A stretch of DNA of 64,000 nucleotides from Escallonia rubra (taxonomy: Eukaryota; Streptophyta; Magnoliopsida; Escalloniales; Escalloniaceae): assembly GCA_033065855.1 (NCBI GenBank), contig JAVXUO010001530.1:62001-126000 (forward strand). Direction: 5' to 3'. The translations under genes and the position numbers were made by a program. Positions 10,882 to 23,350 of this stretch are shown one piece after another (the first letter of the stretch is position 1; every line of letters starts with the position of its first letter). The notes below the pieces were generated by a model. That model saw only the letters and a program-made list of their open reading frames with translations, ran no database searches and was not told the DNA's origin.

Positions 10882-13800
10882 CGCCATTATGTGTAGATTG
10901 GATAGAGCTCTCCAAAATGAAGAATGGCTAAGGATCTATCCAAACACACAAGTGGAAGTTCACACTCCTGGAATCTCTAATCATGCTCTACTCTTAATCA
11001 ACATAATCACTGAGCAAATTGAAGGTAAGAGATATTTCAAATTCTTCAATTTCTGGATGAAGCATAGAAGTTTCAAGCAAACATTACAAGAAGTACGGAA
11101 TAAGACTGTGGGAGGTGATGCAGGGCATCAATTAAGAACAAAGCTTAAGAAGCTAAAACCAAAATTAAAAAGCTTAAACAAGGAGGCTTACAGCAACATT
11201 TCAGCAAGGGTGGGGAATGCATGGAAGGAATTGCAAGAAACTCAAAGATAAGTGATGCAACAACAGAAAGCTGAGCTAATTCCCACAGTCAAGGAGTTAC
11301 AAAGACACTATTATCATCTACTTCAGGCTGAAGAAGCTTTCTATCAACAGAAAGCAAGAGTTAATCATCTAAGCCTTGGAGACAGCAATACTGCATATTT
11401 CTATAAGAAAATGCAAATTCATAGAGGTCATAACAAGGTGCTTGCCATCAAAGATGGGGAAGGTAACCAAATCACAGGGGCTAGAGATGTGCACCAACAT
11501 GCCATACAATACTTCTCTGATTTTTTGGGTTCATCAGTTTCTGAAGTTCCAGATACTGAAACTAAGCTGCTAAGAGTCATCAGTAAGTACATCTCAGTTG
11601 AAGAACAAAATATGCTCATAGATCCTATTGATGACAAAGAGATAAAGGAAGCAATGTTTTCTCTTAAAGCCAATAAGGCCCCTGGACCTGATGGCTTCAC
11701 AACTGAGTTCTACCAGCAAAATTGGCATATAGTAGGAAATGAAATAATTGCTGCTGTGAAGGAAATGCTCAACAACAGTAAAAGTATCAAATTCTTTAAC
11801 AGTACTCTATTGACTTTGATACCTAAAAACTCTTGCCTCAACACCATGAAGGATTTCAGGCCTATTGCTTACTGCAATGTATTATATAAGTGTGTATCAA
11901 AAATCTTGAGTGCAAGGATCAAGACGGTACTACCAAAACTTATCAGTCCAAATCAATCAACTTTTGTTGCTCAAAGGTCTATAGCAGACAATATCCTCCT
12001 GATGCAAGAATTGGTTAAAAACTATCACAGGGAAGGAGGTACCCCAAGATGTGTCATCAAAATAGACTTACAAAAAGCTTATGACTCAGTGGGTTGGGGT
12101 TTCCTAAAAATGGTTATGAAAGTGATGAGGTTTCCTGCCAAGTTCATAGATTGGATCATGCAATGTGTCTCCACTGCAAGGTTTTCTATCATCTTGAATG
12201 GGAACATTGAAGGATTCTTTGGGAGTAATAAAGGCTTAAGGCAAGGAGATCCAATATCTCCTTACATGTTTTTGCTAGTGATGGAAGTGTTCTCAGGCTT
12301 AATGGCTACATATGCACAGAACAATGAGTATGCTTACCATCCAAAGTGCAAAGAGCTTCAAATCAACCATCTGTGTTTTGCAGATGACCTTTTCATTCTA
12401 GCTAAAGCTGAGCAAAAAACAATTAGAATTATCAAACAAGCCTTGATGGATTTTGAACAGCTTTCTGGATTATCACCCAATCTCACAAAGAGGTCTATTT
12501 TCATAGATGGTTTGGAGAGCACAAATGTTGAGGCTTTGGCAGGTATGATTGGTGTTCCCATTGGTAAAATGTCTGTTACCTATATGAGAGTGCCTCTTAT
12601 ATCAACCAAATTGAAATATATGGATTGCAAAGTGCTATTGGAGAGGCTAACAAAGAAGATCTCCTGCTGGTCTACAAAATCTTTATCATATGCTGGCAGA
12701 TTACAAGTGGCAATGTCTGTATTGAGCAGTATGTACAAATATTGGTGCTCAATTTTTATTATCCCAAAGAAGATTGTTGCTCAAATAGAAGGTAAGATAA
12801 TGGCTTTCTTGTGGCATGGGAAAGACATCAAATGCACAGGGGCAAAGGTGGCCTGGAAAGACTTACGTCTGCCTAAAAATGAAGGAGGTTTAGGTCTCAA
12901 AAGGGTTGAGGAATGGAATAGAGATTTAGCCCATAAAAAAGATTCTTTATGGGTTAAATGGTGCCACATTTTCATAATAAAGGATCAGCACCTTTGGACA
13001 TTTAGACCTCCTGCTTGTTTATCATGGACTTGGTGCAAGCTATTGAAAATAAGGGACTTATTTTGTCAATATGTTCAGCATAAGGTGGGAAATGGAGAAG
13101 AAACTTGGCTATGGCTGGACCGATGGCTAATGGAAGCCCCCATTATTGAAGTCTATGGGCAGAGAATTGCCTATGACTCTGGGCTGCCTGTCAATGCTAA
13201 GGTGAGTAATATAGTTCAGGCAGGTGCATGGAAACTCCTAATGAACAGATCAGAAGACCTAAGGACAATTAACGACATGTTAGCTAGCAAGACAGTACCA
13301 AACATTAATCAGCCAGATCAACTAATCTGGAGTTTAAGCTCCAATGGGAAATTCAGCATCAAAACAGCATGGGAAGGGATTAGAACCAGAGCTCCAAAGA
13401 ATACTTGGTGGAAGTTGATTTGGTTTAAAAGGCACATACCTAAATGTGCAATGATATTATGGCTGCTTTGCAAGAAGGGGTTAGGAACCAAGGCAAAACT
13501 CAAAAATTGGAATGTTACTCAGGATGATACATGTGTCATTTGCCACAATCAACCTGAGACAGAGGACCACCTCTTTGTACAACGTGCATTTGCACAAGGA
13601 GTGTGGAGAGAAGTTTTTACCAGACTACAAGTAAACATACCCCTTAGCACATGGCATCAGTTTCTGCAGGAAGCTGAAAAACATTACAAAGGAAGGGGTT
13701 TTGCAGCTAGATTGTGCAAGCTGGTGATTTCAGTCACCATTTATGGAATATGGATGGAAAGGAATACCAGAATTTTTTAGCATAATCAAACTACTGTGGA

Positions 13801-14038
13801 TGGATGTATGTATGCATGTCATCAGCCAATGGGTCTACTACAGAACTTGCAGCTGGAAAAAGAGTACATACACAGACAAGCATAAGGAGTTGTGTCATAG
13901 ATGGAGCTTGGATACAAAATATTGCTAGAATATTGATGTATATAGCTGGATAGATATGATAAACTGTACATATAGAATTTAGTTTGTACAAGATTGTTTG
14001 AGCATAAATGAATACAAAGGACCTTTGACCAAAAAAAA
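10882..14038 (+). mobile_element. LINE-B: 5'-truncated L1-type LINE with poly(A) tail
   Basis: It begins abruptly inside the endonuclease C-terminus (RLDRALQNEEWL...TPGISNHALLL) and ends with tttgacc plus a short A run (14031-14038). Candidate target duplications, attcaacagagaag (10864-10877) and attaacagataaa (from 14040), are similar but not identical. 5' truncation is the usual result of incomplete target-primed reverse transcription. The insertion point lies within a few bases of the MULE transposase stop codon. Confidence 0.85.
10889..13780 (+). pseudogene. LINE-B ORF2: endonuclease tail and reverse transcriptase, one internal stop
   Basis: One frame runs from 10889 to 13780 with a single TAA at 11249-11251, giving segments of 120 and 842 codons. 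Recognisable parts are: the endonuclease end; the linker helix; RT with KANKAPGPDG, the DLQKAYDSV motif carrying the first catalytic aspartate, GLRQGDPISP, and the catalytic FADD near 12376-12387 (about residue 375 of the second segment); the thumb region (YAGRLQVAMSVLSS); and a C-terminal zf-RVT zinc-binding motif (CVICHNQPETEDHLF). The cysteine after HLFVQR is replaced by alanine, departing from the usual HLFFxC. The protein would reverse-transcribe LINE RNA at a nicked target. The missing 5' end and the stop make it inactive, but the low number of lesions suggests a fairly young copy. Confidence 0.88.
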
Positions 14039-14957
14039 TATTAACAGATAAATTTTGCTCTATTGTTTTATACCATATCATTTATATATGTTGAAAAAAA
14101 GTTATAAATTATTTAATAAATATGTTTATTGACTTAGAGATATCTTCAATACAACATGGCATTCAATTTAAGTTGGACACTAACTTAAATAGAACATAAC
14201 TGACAATTATATAGGTTTTAGATGCAATTCTATTTTCTAGACACCTAGTTTTTCCTTATCATACAAGAGAATGACTTTAAGATGTAAAACTTAAAATTAA
14301 ATTGAAATATTTTGGTGTATTGCTAAGGTTGAACTTAAGTGTTTAAATGCTCACAACAAAAAAATGCCGTAAAAAAGTTTTATTTTTTTATTTATTTTTC
14401 AAATAAAAGTAATTGAATATAATTCATGCTTTACACGCTATTTTATTTAAGTATCTTTGCTTATGCTAGGTTTACGTGAGTGCCTATTTTCGTACCACAA
14501 ACTTGTCCATGCCTTACTTTCTGGTGAAAAGATAATGGCAATATATGGTGGTAAAATTAACTCTTTCTAGATTTGTTAGAGTAAGCAAATCATTGACCAA
14601 AGTTCTTAAACAACATGTTTATTAAGTTAGATTAGATTAATTTTTGAATGTACCAAGGCCTTCTTTGTGTTCAGCAAACCTTCACCGTGGCAGCCAACCA
14701 CCACGGTGCCATTGAAGACCACTGCCCCTTAGCCGCCACCATAGTCCTCATAGCCAACCACCAGTGTCCCTGTTTCTGTAACCTTATTTCTTAATTCTTG
14801 AGAATTTATTACAGCCTCAATATCTTCGGGAGACACTATCCTTTCCATATAATAAGGTAGTAACAAGACGTTTATAAGACGGAGGTATAGAATACATCAA
14901 CATTAAAGCTTTGTCCTTATCTTCTATCTTGATATCAATATTTTGCAGGTCTAATAT
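14039..14957. other. AT-rich intergenic sequence
   Basis: No credible coding frame. A short C-rich patch at about 14680-14775 contains repeated agccaaccacca motifs. The rest is AT-rich sequence between LINE-B and the CACTA-type DNA. Confidence 0.5.
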
Positions 14958-17783
14958 CAGTACAAGAAAACAGCTTTTCCGTCACAAAAAGTAACTATTA
15001 CCGACGGATTTGTCCTTCAGTAAAAATGTGTCGCTAAAGACCTACTTTTAGCGATGAATTTGTCTATTGATAAGAATCCGTCGCTAAAGATCTTTACCGA
15101 CAGAATATTCTGTCGGTAAAGGTATTTGGTTTTGGACTTTTACTGACAGGTTATTACCGACACAAAAATCCACCAACAATTATATTTTTATCCTGGAAAA
15201 TAATTTTNCTATCTTACTATAAATTAAGCAAACCCTAACTTTTCTTCCATTTCATTTTCCCCGTCACTCTTTTCTTTCTTCCCTCTTCACCCCCAGTCCC
15301 CTCGGTCTCTTTCCCTATTACATAGCCGACCATTGACAACCACCCAAGTGACATACTCGGCGAGGCTGATTCAGCGGTTTTTGATGAGGCGAAGGTGCTT
15401 AAGGTTTCGAGGAGTGGAGTTTGACCGACGAGATTGAGCTTGGCAGCAACGTACTTGGCAAGACTGATTCACCGATTCTCGGGCAACGTAAAGGTGCTTA
15501 GGGTTTCGAGCAGCGGAGTTTGGCCAAAAAGATTAATGAGCTTGGAGTATTATCGGATGCTCGCGAGCAGTGATTAAGGAGACATAAGATGAAGCTGGGT
15601 GGTGGGTACCAGTATCTGTTCCCTTCCAAGGGGAGTGCCACCATGTCCCTTGGAAATGACTTCGGATGTTTAGTTTCTCTACATTTCTTTGTAATTGGTT
15701 TATGCTTGTAATTGATTTGTTGTTCGATGGTTTGTAATCAATTAGTATGCCTTCTTTTAGGAGATAATCTACGTGGGTGTTTTTTGTGATGAAATTTTGC
15801 TTATGAAATCTAAAAATGAAGTTACTTTTCTATGGGTTTGATGTTCTTTAGGAATAAAATTGGTTGGGTCCTTAAGAAGGACTGAATATAGACTTGGTGT
15901 GATTCGCGTGGAAGTAGGTTTTTTCTTTCCTAGTGTGAAGTTTTTACGAACATCTAGACGATGGTTGCACTAGGTGTGCATGTTTGTATCTTTGCTTTTC
16001 CATTACTTTAGAGGGATTTTAATGTAGGAAATACTTATAAGTTATAACCACCTGAAAAAGTGGAACAAGAGTGCTTTGTAGATCCAGTGAAGCGTTTTTA
16101 GATTGGTATTTTGGATATTATCCATGTTCGTAGGTGCTGCCCCATTTTTCTGTTTTTTTTATTCAATATAGGAAAAGTAATCAACTTGTGCTAGATGTTA
16201 ACATCAACTTATGACGTACTAGAGAAAGCAGTTAAGTTTCAAATATTATTACTGTATCGTTGTAGAGTTGCGCCGGGAAGAGGGGAAGGATTTTAGGTCA
16301 ATTTTGTAGAATGTTCAAATATGTTTACTTATCTATACTTATCTCGTTTGTAGAATAATTTCAAATATTATTACTGTATCCTTCAAGTGATCTTCTTTAT
16401 TTGGAGGTAACAAATTTGTTTACTTATATATACTTATCTCGTTTTGGCTAAGTTTGGCATATGCATTAGACAGGTAGGTATTGCACTGATCATGCGGGAT
16501 ATGGTAGATACTTAAGATCCTTCTTGGACAAACGTATGACATTGTCATAAAATAGAAGTATGCCTTGTTTATGAAATACTCGATACATAAAACACAAATG
16601 CAATTTAAAGTTCAGGGTGATTCTGGTGTGTATGCATGCATAGAACACTAATGTAATTTAAGGTTTACTGGCAATACAGCAGATGATGGCAATAATTAGA
16701 GAGTTTTCTTTTTCCATATTAATGTACTATAAAGCCTCATCTTTACAAACTTCCTTTCCTAAGTGATTTGCTAAAATCCTATAGTCATGTTTATATTTAC
16801 CTATGCTGAGTGTATAGGAAGTGTTTTACCGAGTTTTGGTCTGATGGTTCTGCTGGTCCATGAGTGCATAGGGAACCCTTTAAGGTGATTTATAATGGTG
16901 CTTCTGTTGGTCCGTATAGAGGTTGATTTCATCCTAAATGGAAGAATATAGACTTGTTAGGCATCTGAATGTGGCTCCATTTCATGGTGTTATATGTTTC
17001 TTAAATTCTGTTGGTGGTTTTCCTTGAGAAACCCTTGCGCTGGGGGTGTTCTTTTGGATACGTACTAATAAGAGGATTTGTGGTGTAACAGGTGGACTAT
17101 CAATTCAGTGGCATGAGCTTGCTTGCAAAAGAGTCCTTCGCGAAGCACATAAATTTGGATCTTAAAGGCTTTGGTAATGATCACAAGCATTCTATGGATG
17201 TGACATCAATCTTTTGGTGTATGATGTGGTTGCTTTTCACTTTTGTAATATTGTCACTGCTACATTTTTAATATCTGTTATTTTCGAATTTATTTTAATC
17301 GGTGTATTTTTATTTTTGGGATGTATTTGGTGGTGTATGACTTATGTTTTATTTCTATTGCTTGAAATAAGAACGGTAGCCTAAAGAATAAAATTGTTGA
17401 TATATTTGGTAATTGGGATTAATTGTTGATAGAAATAGGCTTGAATTTTTTAAAACTAATAAAAATTTTGAAAACAACTTTTTTGTTTTAACTTTTACCT
17501 ATCGGCATTTAGCGACGAAATTCCGTCATTAAAAGGCCTACAAAACGACGGACTTTTAACTACATATGTCTGTCGCTAGAAGTATTTTTCAATTGAATTT
17601 TGAGAAAACATCAAAAATTATGGAAATTACCTTTAGCGATGGAATTTTTCGTCACTAAAAAATTCCGTCAGTAAAAAGTGATTTTTTCCAACGGATCATC
17701 AAATTCTGTAGCTAATCTTTTAGCGACGGGATTTTTCCCCACGGACTTTTAGTGATGGGCAATCCGTCGCTAAAAGTTCCACT

Positions 17784-18578
17784 TTTAGCCACTTTATTAT
17801 ATTCATCATGATGATCACGAATCGATGTATCTTCTCTCATCCAAAGAGTAAACAGCCGTTGCTTCAAATATAGGCGATTTGTTAAGACTTCGTCGTATAC
17901 AAGCTCTCCAATTTCAGCCACAATCCAACCGCAGTCGTTTTCTGAGAAACCTTTTGCAACATGGTATCGGCTAAATACAACAATTGAGCACTACGGGCTC
18001 TCTAGCTCTAACATGTCTTTTTTTCACCAGCAGACATCATCTCAGGAAGCTCTTGATTACCCTTTAACGCTTTCAACAACCCTTGCTGAATCAGAACAGT
18101 GTGCATCTTCATCCTCCATAAACTGAAATCGTTCGATCCATCAAACATCTCCAAATCATATTTCGTCAAATTATTTGGCGCCATTTCAAGGTGTTTTCAA
18201 TCTAACATAAACCTTAGCTCTGATACTACTTGTTAAAAAAATATACTAGATTTCGCACCAAGCAATAAAGAAAAGAATAAAAAAAAATAACAGAAAATAA
18301 AGGCACACAAGATTAATTGAGGTGGTTTAGTGCAAGCCTACTCCACGGTGATAGCGTCAATTTTACTATGTGTGGCAATGAAGATTACAGATCTACGTCT
18401 CTCTCAATAAATCCTCTCAAAGAGTAGCTCTTCTCCCTTGTCTCTAAAACACAATGCAAGACGACTTATATATACTTAGAGATAAGTCGTAACTTTCTCT
18501 CAATAACCAATTTGGAATAAGATCACTTATATAGTTAGGGTCAAGTCACAACCTTCTCTGAATAACCGATGTGAAACA
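17784..18578 (-). mobile_element. Tnt1-like Ty1/copia fragment: LTR, primer site and broken gag
   Basis: On the minus strand the order is an LTR (18578-18231, starting TGTTTCAC, ending TAACA), a degenerate initiator-Met tRNA primer site (agtagtatcagagc, 18230-18217) and a gag start at ATG 18184. The gag reads FDGSNDFSLWRMKM, a stop after about 58 codons, then LESLYTTKSLTNRLYLKQRLFTLWM in another frame. This matches the UBN2/retrotran_gag domain of Tnt1-type elements. It is cut off at about 17784, where CACTA subterminal repeats begin, so pol and the second LTR are missing. The LTR has TATATAAG motifs. The frame at 17712-17921 is the tail of this gag running into CACTA sequence. Confidence 0.8.
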
Positions 18579-19405
18579 CCCACATATTAACTAATTTTCA
18601 AATTTTTATCCAAGATAAATTATCACAGTTACAATTCCAACTCTTTCTCCTTTTCATGGCACTACTTCTCAAGCTTCTCTGGCTTCACATAGAGAAATAC
18701 CCGATTAGACATGATCACAGGACCGAAAAAGTTCAAAAACTAGATATTAATGAAGCTCAAACATGAGGGGTGATAGCACCAGAGAAGAGATTGGACCGGA
18801 GAATGGGGGATCAGTGTGCTCTTTAGGATCTAAAGGACAGAGACGTAAACGCACCTCATAGGACAAAGGTATGTGCTCTTTAGGATCTAAACCGTGTTGA
18901 ATCAGTGTCTGGACATGCCACAACTTGAATCACGGAACGAGAGCACCAAGTCAGTAGTTAACGGCCACGTTAATCGGAAATTACACCACGTGACTGGGTA
19001 GGACCTGACGTACCCAGTCATGAACCAGTTTGTCTATAGGCCTTAGATAAGTTTGCACTCTTCCTCTCCACGCCACACAATCTTCTCATTCTGCTCTATA
19101 AAGAGAGCCCTCGTATCCCATTAGAGACCTTCCTTCTCTTCCGTTTTCTCCTGTTAATACCAGTTAATACCGTCACCAAAGAACATAGGACCTAACGCCA
19201 CAATTATGACCTAATTCCCGTAGAGCCCTTCCCCTCTTCCCCTCTTCCCCTCCCGTCCCCTCCAGAAGTTGTGCTCCCCTCTCCTCCCCTATGTCTATCC
19301 CCCTCCTGCTCTTGTGTCTGCCCCTTTTTTATATTTGCTTCACAATTCTGAATAATAAACTTTGTATATATTTTATTTTTTGATTTGTATAGAACTGAAA
19401 TTTGA

Positions 19406-19408
<3 letters not shown>

Positions 19409-19450
<42 letters not shown>
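19409..19450. repeat. (TA)n microsatellite
   Basis: A run of about 20 TA dinucleotides inside the right part of CACTA-1. The YIYIYI open frames over it are artefacts. It is followed by three copies of a tttaacccgaatgtgaatcg-like unit at about 19495-19580. Confidence 0.9.
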
Positions 19451-19454
<4 letters not shown>

Positions 19455-20027
19455 GACACACCCACACACACTATGCTTTAAGATCAGCATTTCTTTAACC
19501 CGAATGTGAATCGACAATTGAGTGTTTAACCCGAATGTGAATCGACAATTGAGTGTTTAACCCGAATGTGATTACAAGTTTGAATTTGAATTACAGGTTA
19601 GGGTAAAAAAAAATAGAGAAAATTATATTTTTAACAACGGATTTTATTCCGTCACTAAAAGTTTTGCTGACAGGCTTTTAGCGAGGATTTTCCATCGATT
19701 AAAGTCCATTACTTTTTATCGGCGGGCTATTAATGATGAACTTTCAGTCGCTAAATGCCCTTAGGTATAAAACCTTTAACGACGGAATTTTCGATCGCTA
19801 AATATTTTTTGAAATTAATAATTTTCCAAAAAAAAAAGAAATTAAACTAAGATAAACAAATTCTCTTTAGCGACGGACGTTTCGTCGCTAAATGAAATTA
19901 TTGTCTATCGCCAAAAGTTGGTTTTTCGGCGACGGATTTCCAAAAAATGGTTTTTTGACAATAGGGTTATTAGCTATGATATTTAGCGACGGGGTGTCCG
20001 TCGCTAAAAGTCATTTTTCTTGTAGTG

Positions 20028-21400
20028 AATTTAAAAAGTAACCCTTTTTAATTAGCCTGAGAAAGCCAAATGTGAGACCTCAACTGGATATTCCAAAAAC
20101 ACGTCTAGCTTGAGAATCGCATGTTAGATACTTAGGTAGAGACTAGACCAAGATATTTTCTTTTATAGTATATGACATTAGAAAGTGACATCCTCACTTT
20201 ATTGAGTACAATACCGTAGCGTGTACATCATACTACATATGCTCATAAGTTGACCGGAAAAGGCAAGTGAGAAATCGGTCCTTGTTTTCTCATTGTGTAA
20301 TACGTGTAGGTTATTGTATTGACCTAACTCTGCCCTTTGAAAATATTGGACTATGTTATTAAGTTGAGCATTGTTGATGCAGTTTATAGGGACCTTTTGA
20401 GGAAAGCAGCCAAATCAAAACTAAGTGGCATGAGACATAAGGAAAAACATCTTTAACAATACATCCTTGTATGGATGTTGTGTTTGATGCCCATTGATGG
20501 CCATTACCTCTTAAAAACTTTTTCCATTATTATAGGTACATATATTTTTCTTGAAAAATTGAATATGAGCGCATTACCGCAATGGCACGTCCAGCCTGTC
20601 TTGAACCTCGACTTGTGCGGCATTAGAAATGTTCAATTTCATGTGGCTAAGCTTCTCAGGGCATAGACTATGTTTTTTTCCCTTCTTGTTTTGAGGCATG
20701 TCCCCCATGTTTGTTTGATGTAGAATTAATATGGGCATGCGTCCTTTTAGTTTACTTGTACTCGTTGGTGCCACTTATATCAGTAATGAGTCTTAGAAGA
20801 ATTTGACGTGATTGCTTATTTGAGATGCACTGCCATCGGTGACCACTGAGCACGAGTGGGAGATGTAGGGAATCTTCGCCCGATCCGATTCGGATCCGAC
20901 ACATGGGCGGCCGAAGAGGGGCTCCAATTATTTGGGAGCAAAACTGAGATACCAGACTATTGCGAAAGGGTTGCGAATGAACTGTTGCGATGGTTCCAAC
21001 GCTCATGTCTAGTCTCGATAAATATATCCATCTCCTCCGGGGCCAAATATCTTCCATCAACAGAGAGGGTGTGTGCTTGATTGTTGATTTGTGAAAATTA
21101 CGGAGTAACTCCAGTAGCCACTTCTTCCGGTGAGTTCCGCCAGAATTTCGGTGGATGAAATAGTGAAACGATCAACGAAGAAGACTGTAAAACGAGTTGG
21201 GTTTAACAAGCGATGTGTGCTGCCACTTGTACAAGTAATCTGAGGTTCAGCTCAACAAGATCATCATGGGCAGAGTTCATACGAATCAGCGCCTAAATTT
21301 AAAGCAGTCAATAAATTAATTGCCGGTTGCAAATGAATAACAGCAAATGACAGTAACCTTACGATACCAGTATACTTTGTCATGGGAACAGCTAAAGGTG
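20028..21400. other. Intergenic region 3' of the MYB gene
   Basis: No frame with a recognisable domain. The longest minus-strand frame (20752-21060, 102 codons) is unlike any family I know. It overlaps an equally open plus-strand frame, so neither is convincing. Confidence 0.45.
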
Positions 21401-21500
21401 GTTCATTCGTATAGTAGTGTTTATTTTCTCAGCCCTCTTAGTAAAATGACCCCAAGTATTTGCACTCCTTAACACACTTGTCTCCTAATCTCACTGGCAT

Positions 21501-22636
21501 TCAATCCATGGGTTGGTTGAACACCTCAGTGCCATCACAGAAGTAGTATGATGACGAAAATTCTCCGTCATTTAGGGCGGACAAAAAATCATCTTGACTG
21601 CATGGTGTGTGATCCGCTAAAAAGGGTTTGGTCCAAAAATCTTCAATGTGCTCCCAGAATGTTTCAGATGAATGGAAAAGTGAACAGTCATCGTTTGAAG
21701 AGGAAAATGATTCTCGTGAAGCTTCGGCTGGCAAGTGGTGGCTTACTGAGCTCTGCTGACAATGATTGTCAGAGACCATATTTTCAGATGCAGTATCAGG
21801 AAATTTCTCTGTGGCCTGGTTCATTTTTGGATTTGATTCGGCTCGTTTCTTGAGATGGGTGTGCCAATAGTTCTTTATTTCGTTATCTGTTCTTCCTGGT
21901 AATTTTTCTGCCATGGCCGACCATCTGTATACGAAAAAGAATAATCGCAGTCATTATAAGAAACTAAAATACAAGATAAACCCGACCACCTTTCAGTACT
22001 TGATTTCATGATTTGTCCAATGGAATAACATTTACGTACTTGGTTCCAAGTCTATCATGTAACTTCAAGATGAGCTCCACTTCTTGTTTGCTGTAGTTCC
22101 CGCGTTTTACGTTAGGCTGAAGGTAATTCTTCCATCTTAGCCTACAACTCTTTCCGCATCTGGATAGACCTGAAAGATGAAATATGGTTAAGGTATGTAG
22201 TGGTTCGTCTTTCCCTTCATTACAGTTATGTTTCCTCCTGAAACTTTAAGAAACAAGCAAGCAGCATTGTAAGCAGCCACACCTAGTGCGAAATACGCAA
22301 TTCTGGTGAGGAGATTATTTTCCAAAACCTTTAAGTAGAAAAAAGCGCTACATTTCAGTTTTCAAAAGTTTCAAGTTTGAATTCAGAGTCCCTTGGGGCT
22401 CCACATACAGCACTAACAACTGGTCTTTAAGACAAGAAGAATATTTGGTTATGTAGAGAGATCCCCCAGAAAGGGAAAAGATAAAGGAAGAAAGTGTCCC
22501 GACCCGCAAACTTTGGGAGTTGGCGCCAGTTCCAATGCCCATATCTCTGGATGTAAACTCTTAACTTCTCGTCTTCTTCTTCACTCCATGCACCTTTCTT
22601 CAGTCCATTTTTGTCAAAGCTAGGAGCTCTCACCAT
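21501..22636 (-). CDS. R2R3-MYB transcription factor
   Basis: Three exons on the minus strand: 22636-22504 (133 bp), 22169-22040 (130 bp) and 21924-21501. The 133/130-bp sizes and phases 1 and 2 are the classic R2R3-MYB layout. The joined frame encodes 228 residues. R2 (WSEEEDEKL...[11 protein letters not shown] then [12 protein letters not shown]) and R3 ([13 protein letters not shown]...[20 protein letters not shown]) keep the DNA-contacting helices GKSCRLRW and [14 protein letters not shown]2 tryptophans are intact; the first R3 position is tyrosine, as is normal. The acidic Ser-rich C-terminus contains [16 protein letters not shown], resembling the C-terminal tryptophan motif of MYB13/14/15-type (subgroup 2) stress regulators. 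The N-terminus [11 protein letters not shown] differs from the usual MGRAPCCDK. Intron 1's donor, G|gtcggg, is GT but weak. It would bind MYB promoter elements in the nucleus; its target pathway cannot be told from sequence. Confidence 0.92.
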
Positions 22637-22729
22637 TTTGTTTCCAGTGTAGTATATAGTAGCTTCTCTCTCTCTCTCTCTCTGGCTTCTTATTTCAAGT
22701 GGGACATCCGTAGGTAGCTTACTTCAGCC

Positions 22730-22737
22730 TATTTATA
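22730..22737 (-). promoter_or_regulatory. TATA box of the MYB gene
   Basis: The minus-strand sequence gtataaatagg lies about 95 bp upstream of the MYB start codon. It is followed by a (CT/GA)n tract at about 22665-22682 in the presumed 5' leader. Spacing is right for a plant TATA element with a short leader. Confidence 0.65.
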
Positions 22738-23350
22738 CGCCCAAGGATTCGAAACTGATATAGAACCTAACGAGGGTCCCACGAAGCACGTCTCTAATAA
22801 TTATCCAAAGTCTTATCAAACACTAACATTATGTAAATCATCATTAAATAACACAGCAAAGGATGAACGTTATCATATACAAAGTCTTGCAGATCATGGA
22901 AGCGACCTTTAATATTATTGGTTGTGTCTTTTTTTTTTTTTTTGCCATTTAGTGTTCCTTTCCTTTTAGCCCCTCCTAATGAAGGCGATACATGCATCAT
23001 GACTCTTTCTTATAATCTATTACTAGAAAGGAAAAGAAAAAATACTCCTAGATATTATATAAATCCTATAAAACTACGAAACAGATTCTAAAGCCTCTAA
23101 AACTCTATCTAATTAATATAGTGGACTTATTTCGGACTATTAACACTTAAAACAGTTTCTGACATGCCACACCATAGCCAAATAGGACTATTGTTATTAT
23201 AGTACTCTAATTAATGTCCTAGAAATCATTACGTTCTTGTGCTTTATCCCTGAATTGAATGGATAGGTAATGCAATCCTACATATATGAAAGGGGTAACC
23301 TCCTCATATGCCCAATATAAGGAAATCTATGAGGTCCAAGAAAAGTTAAG

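Larger units (their letters stand above)
14958..20027. mobile_element. CACTA-1: En/Spm-type element(s), non-autonomous and rearranged
   Basis: The left terminus is CAGTACAAGAAAAC (one change from CACTACAAG) and the right terminus is inverted CACTACAAGAAAAATG ending at 20027. Subterminal arrays of TAGCGACGG/CCGTCGCTAAA motifs, in both orientations, occur at about 14985-15170, 17500-17783 and 19620-20010. The central array sits beside a copia fragment, which suggests two CACTA copies joined by rearrangement rather than one intact unit. The flanking triplets are tat and aat, not an exact 3-bp duplication. I see no TNPD or TNPA coding sequence in 15.2-17.4 kb. One undetermined base lies at 15208. 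The CT-rich stretch at 19220-19330 resembles the 3' untranslated part of CACTA-2. Confidence 0.7.

Noticed and set aside
20752-21080. 102-codon minus frame overlapping a 74-codon plus frame 3' of the MYB gene
   Set aside because: No recognisable domain, mutually overlapping, and no splice or promoter context.
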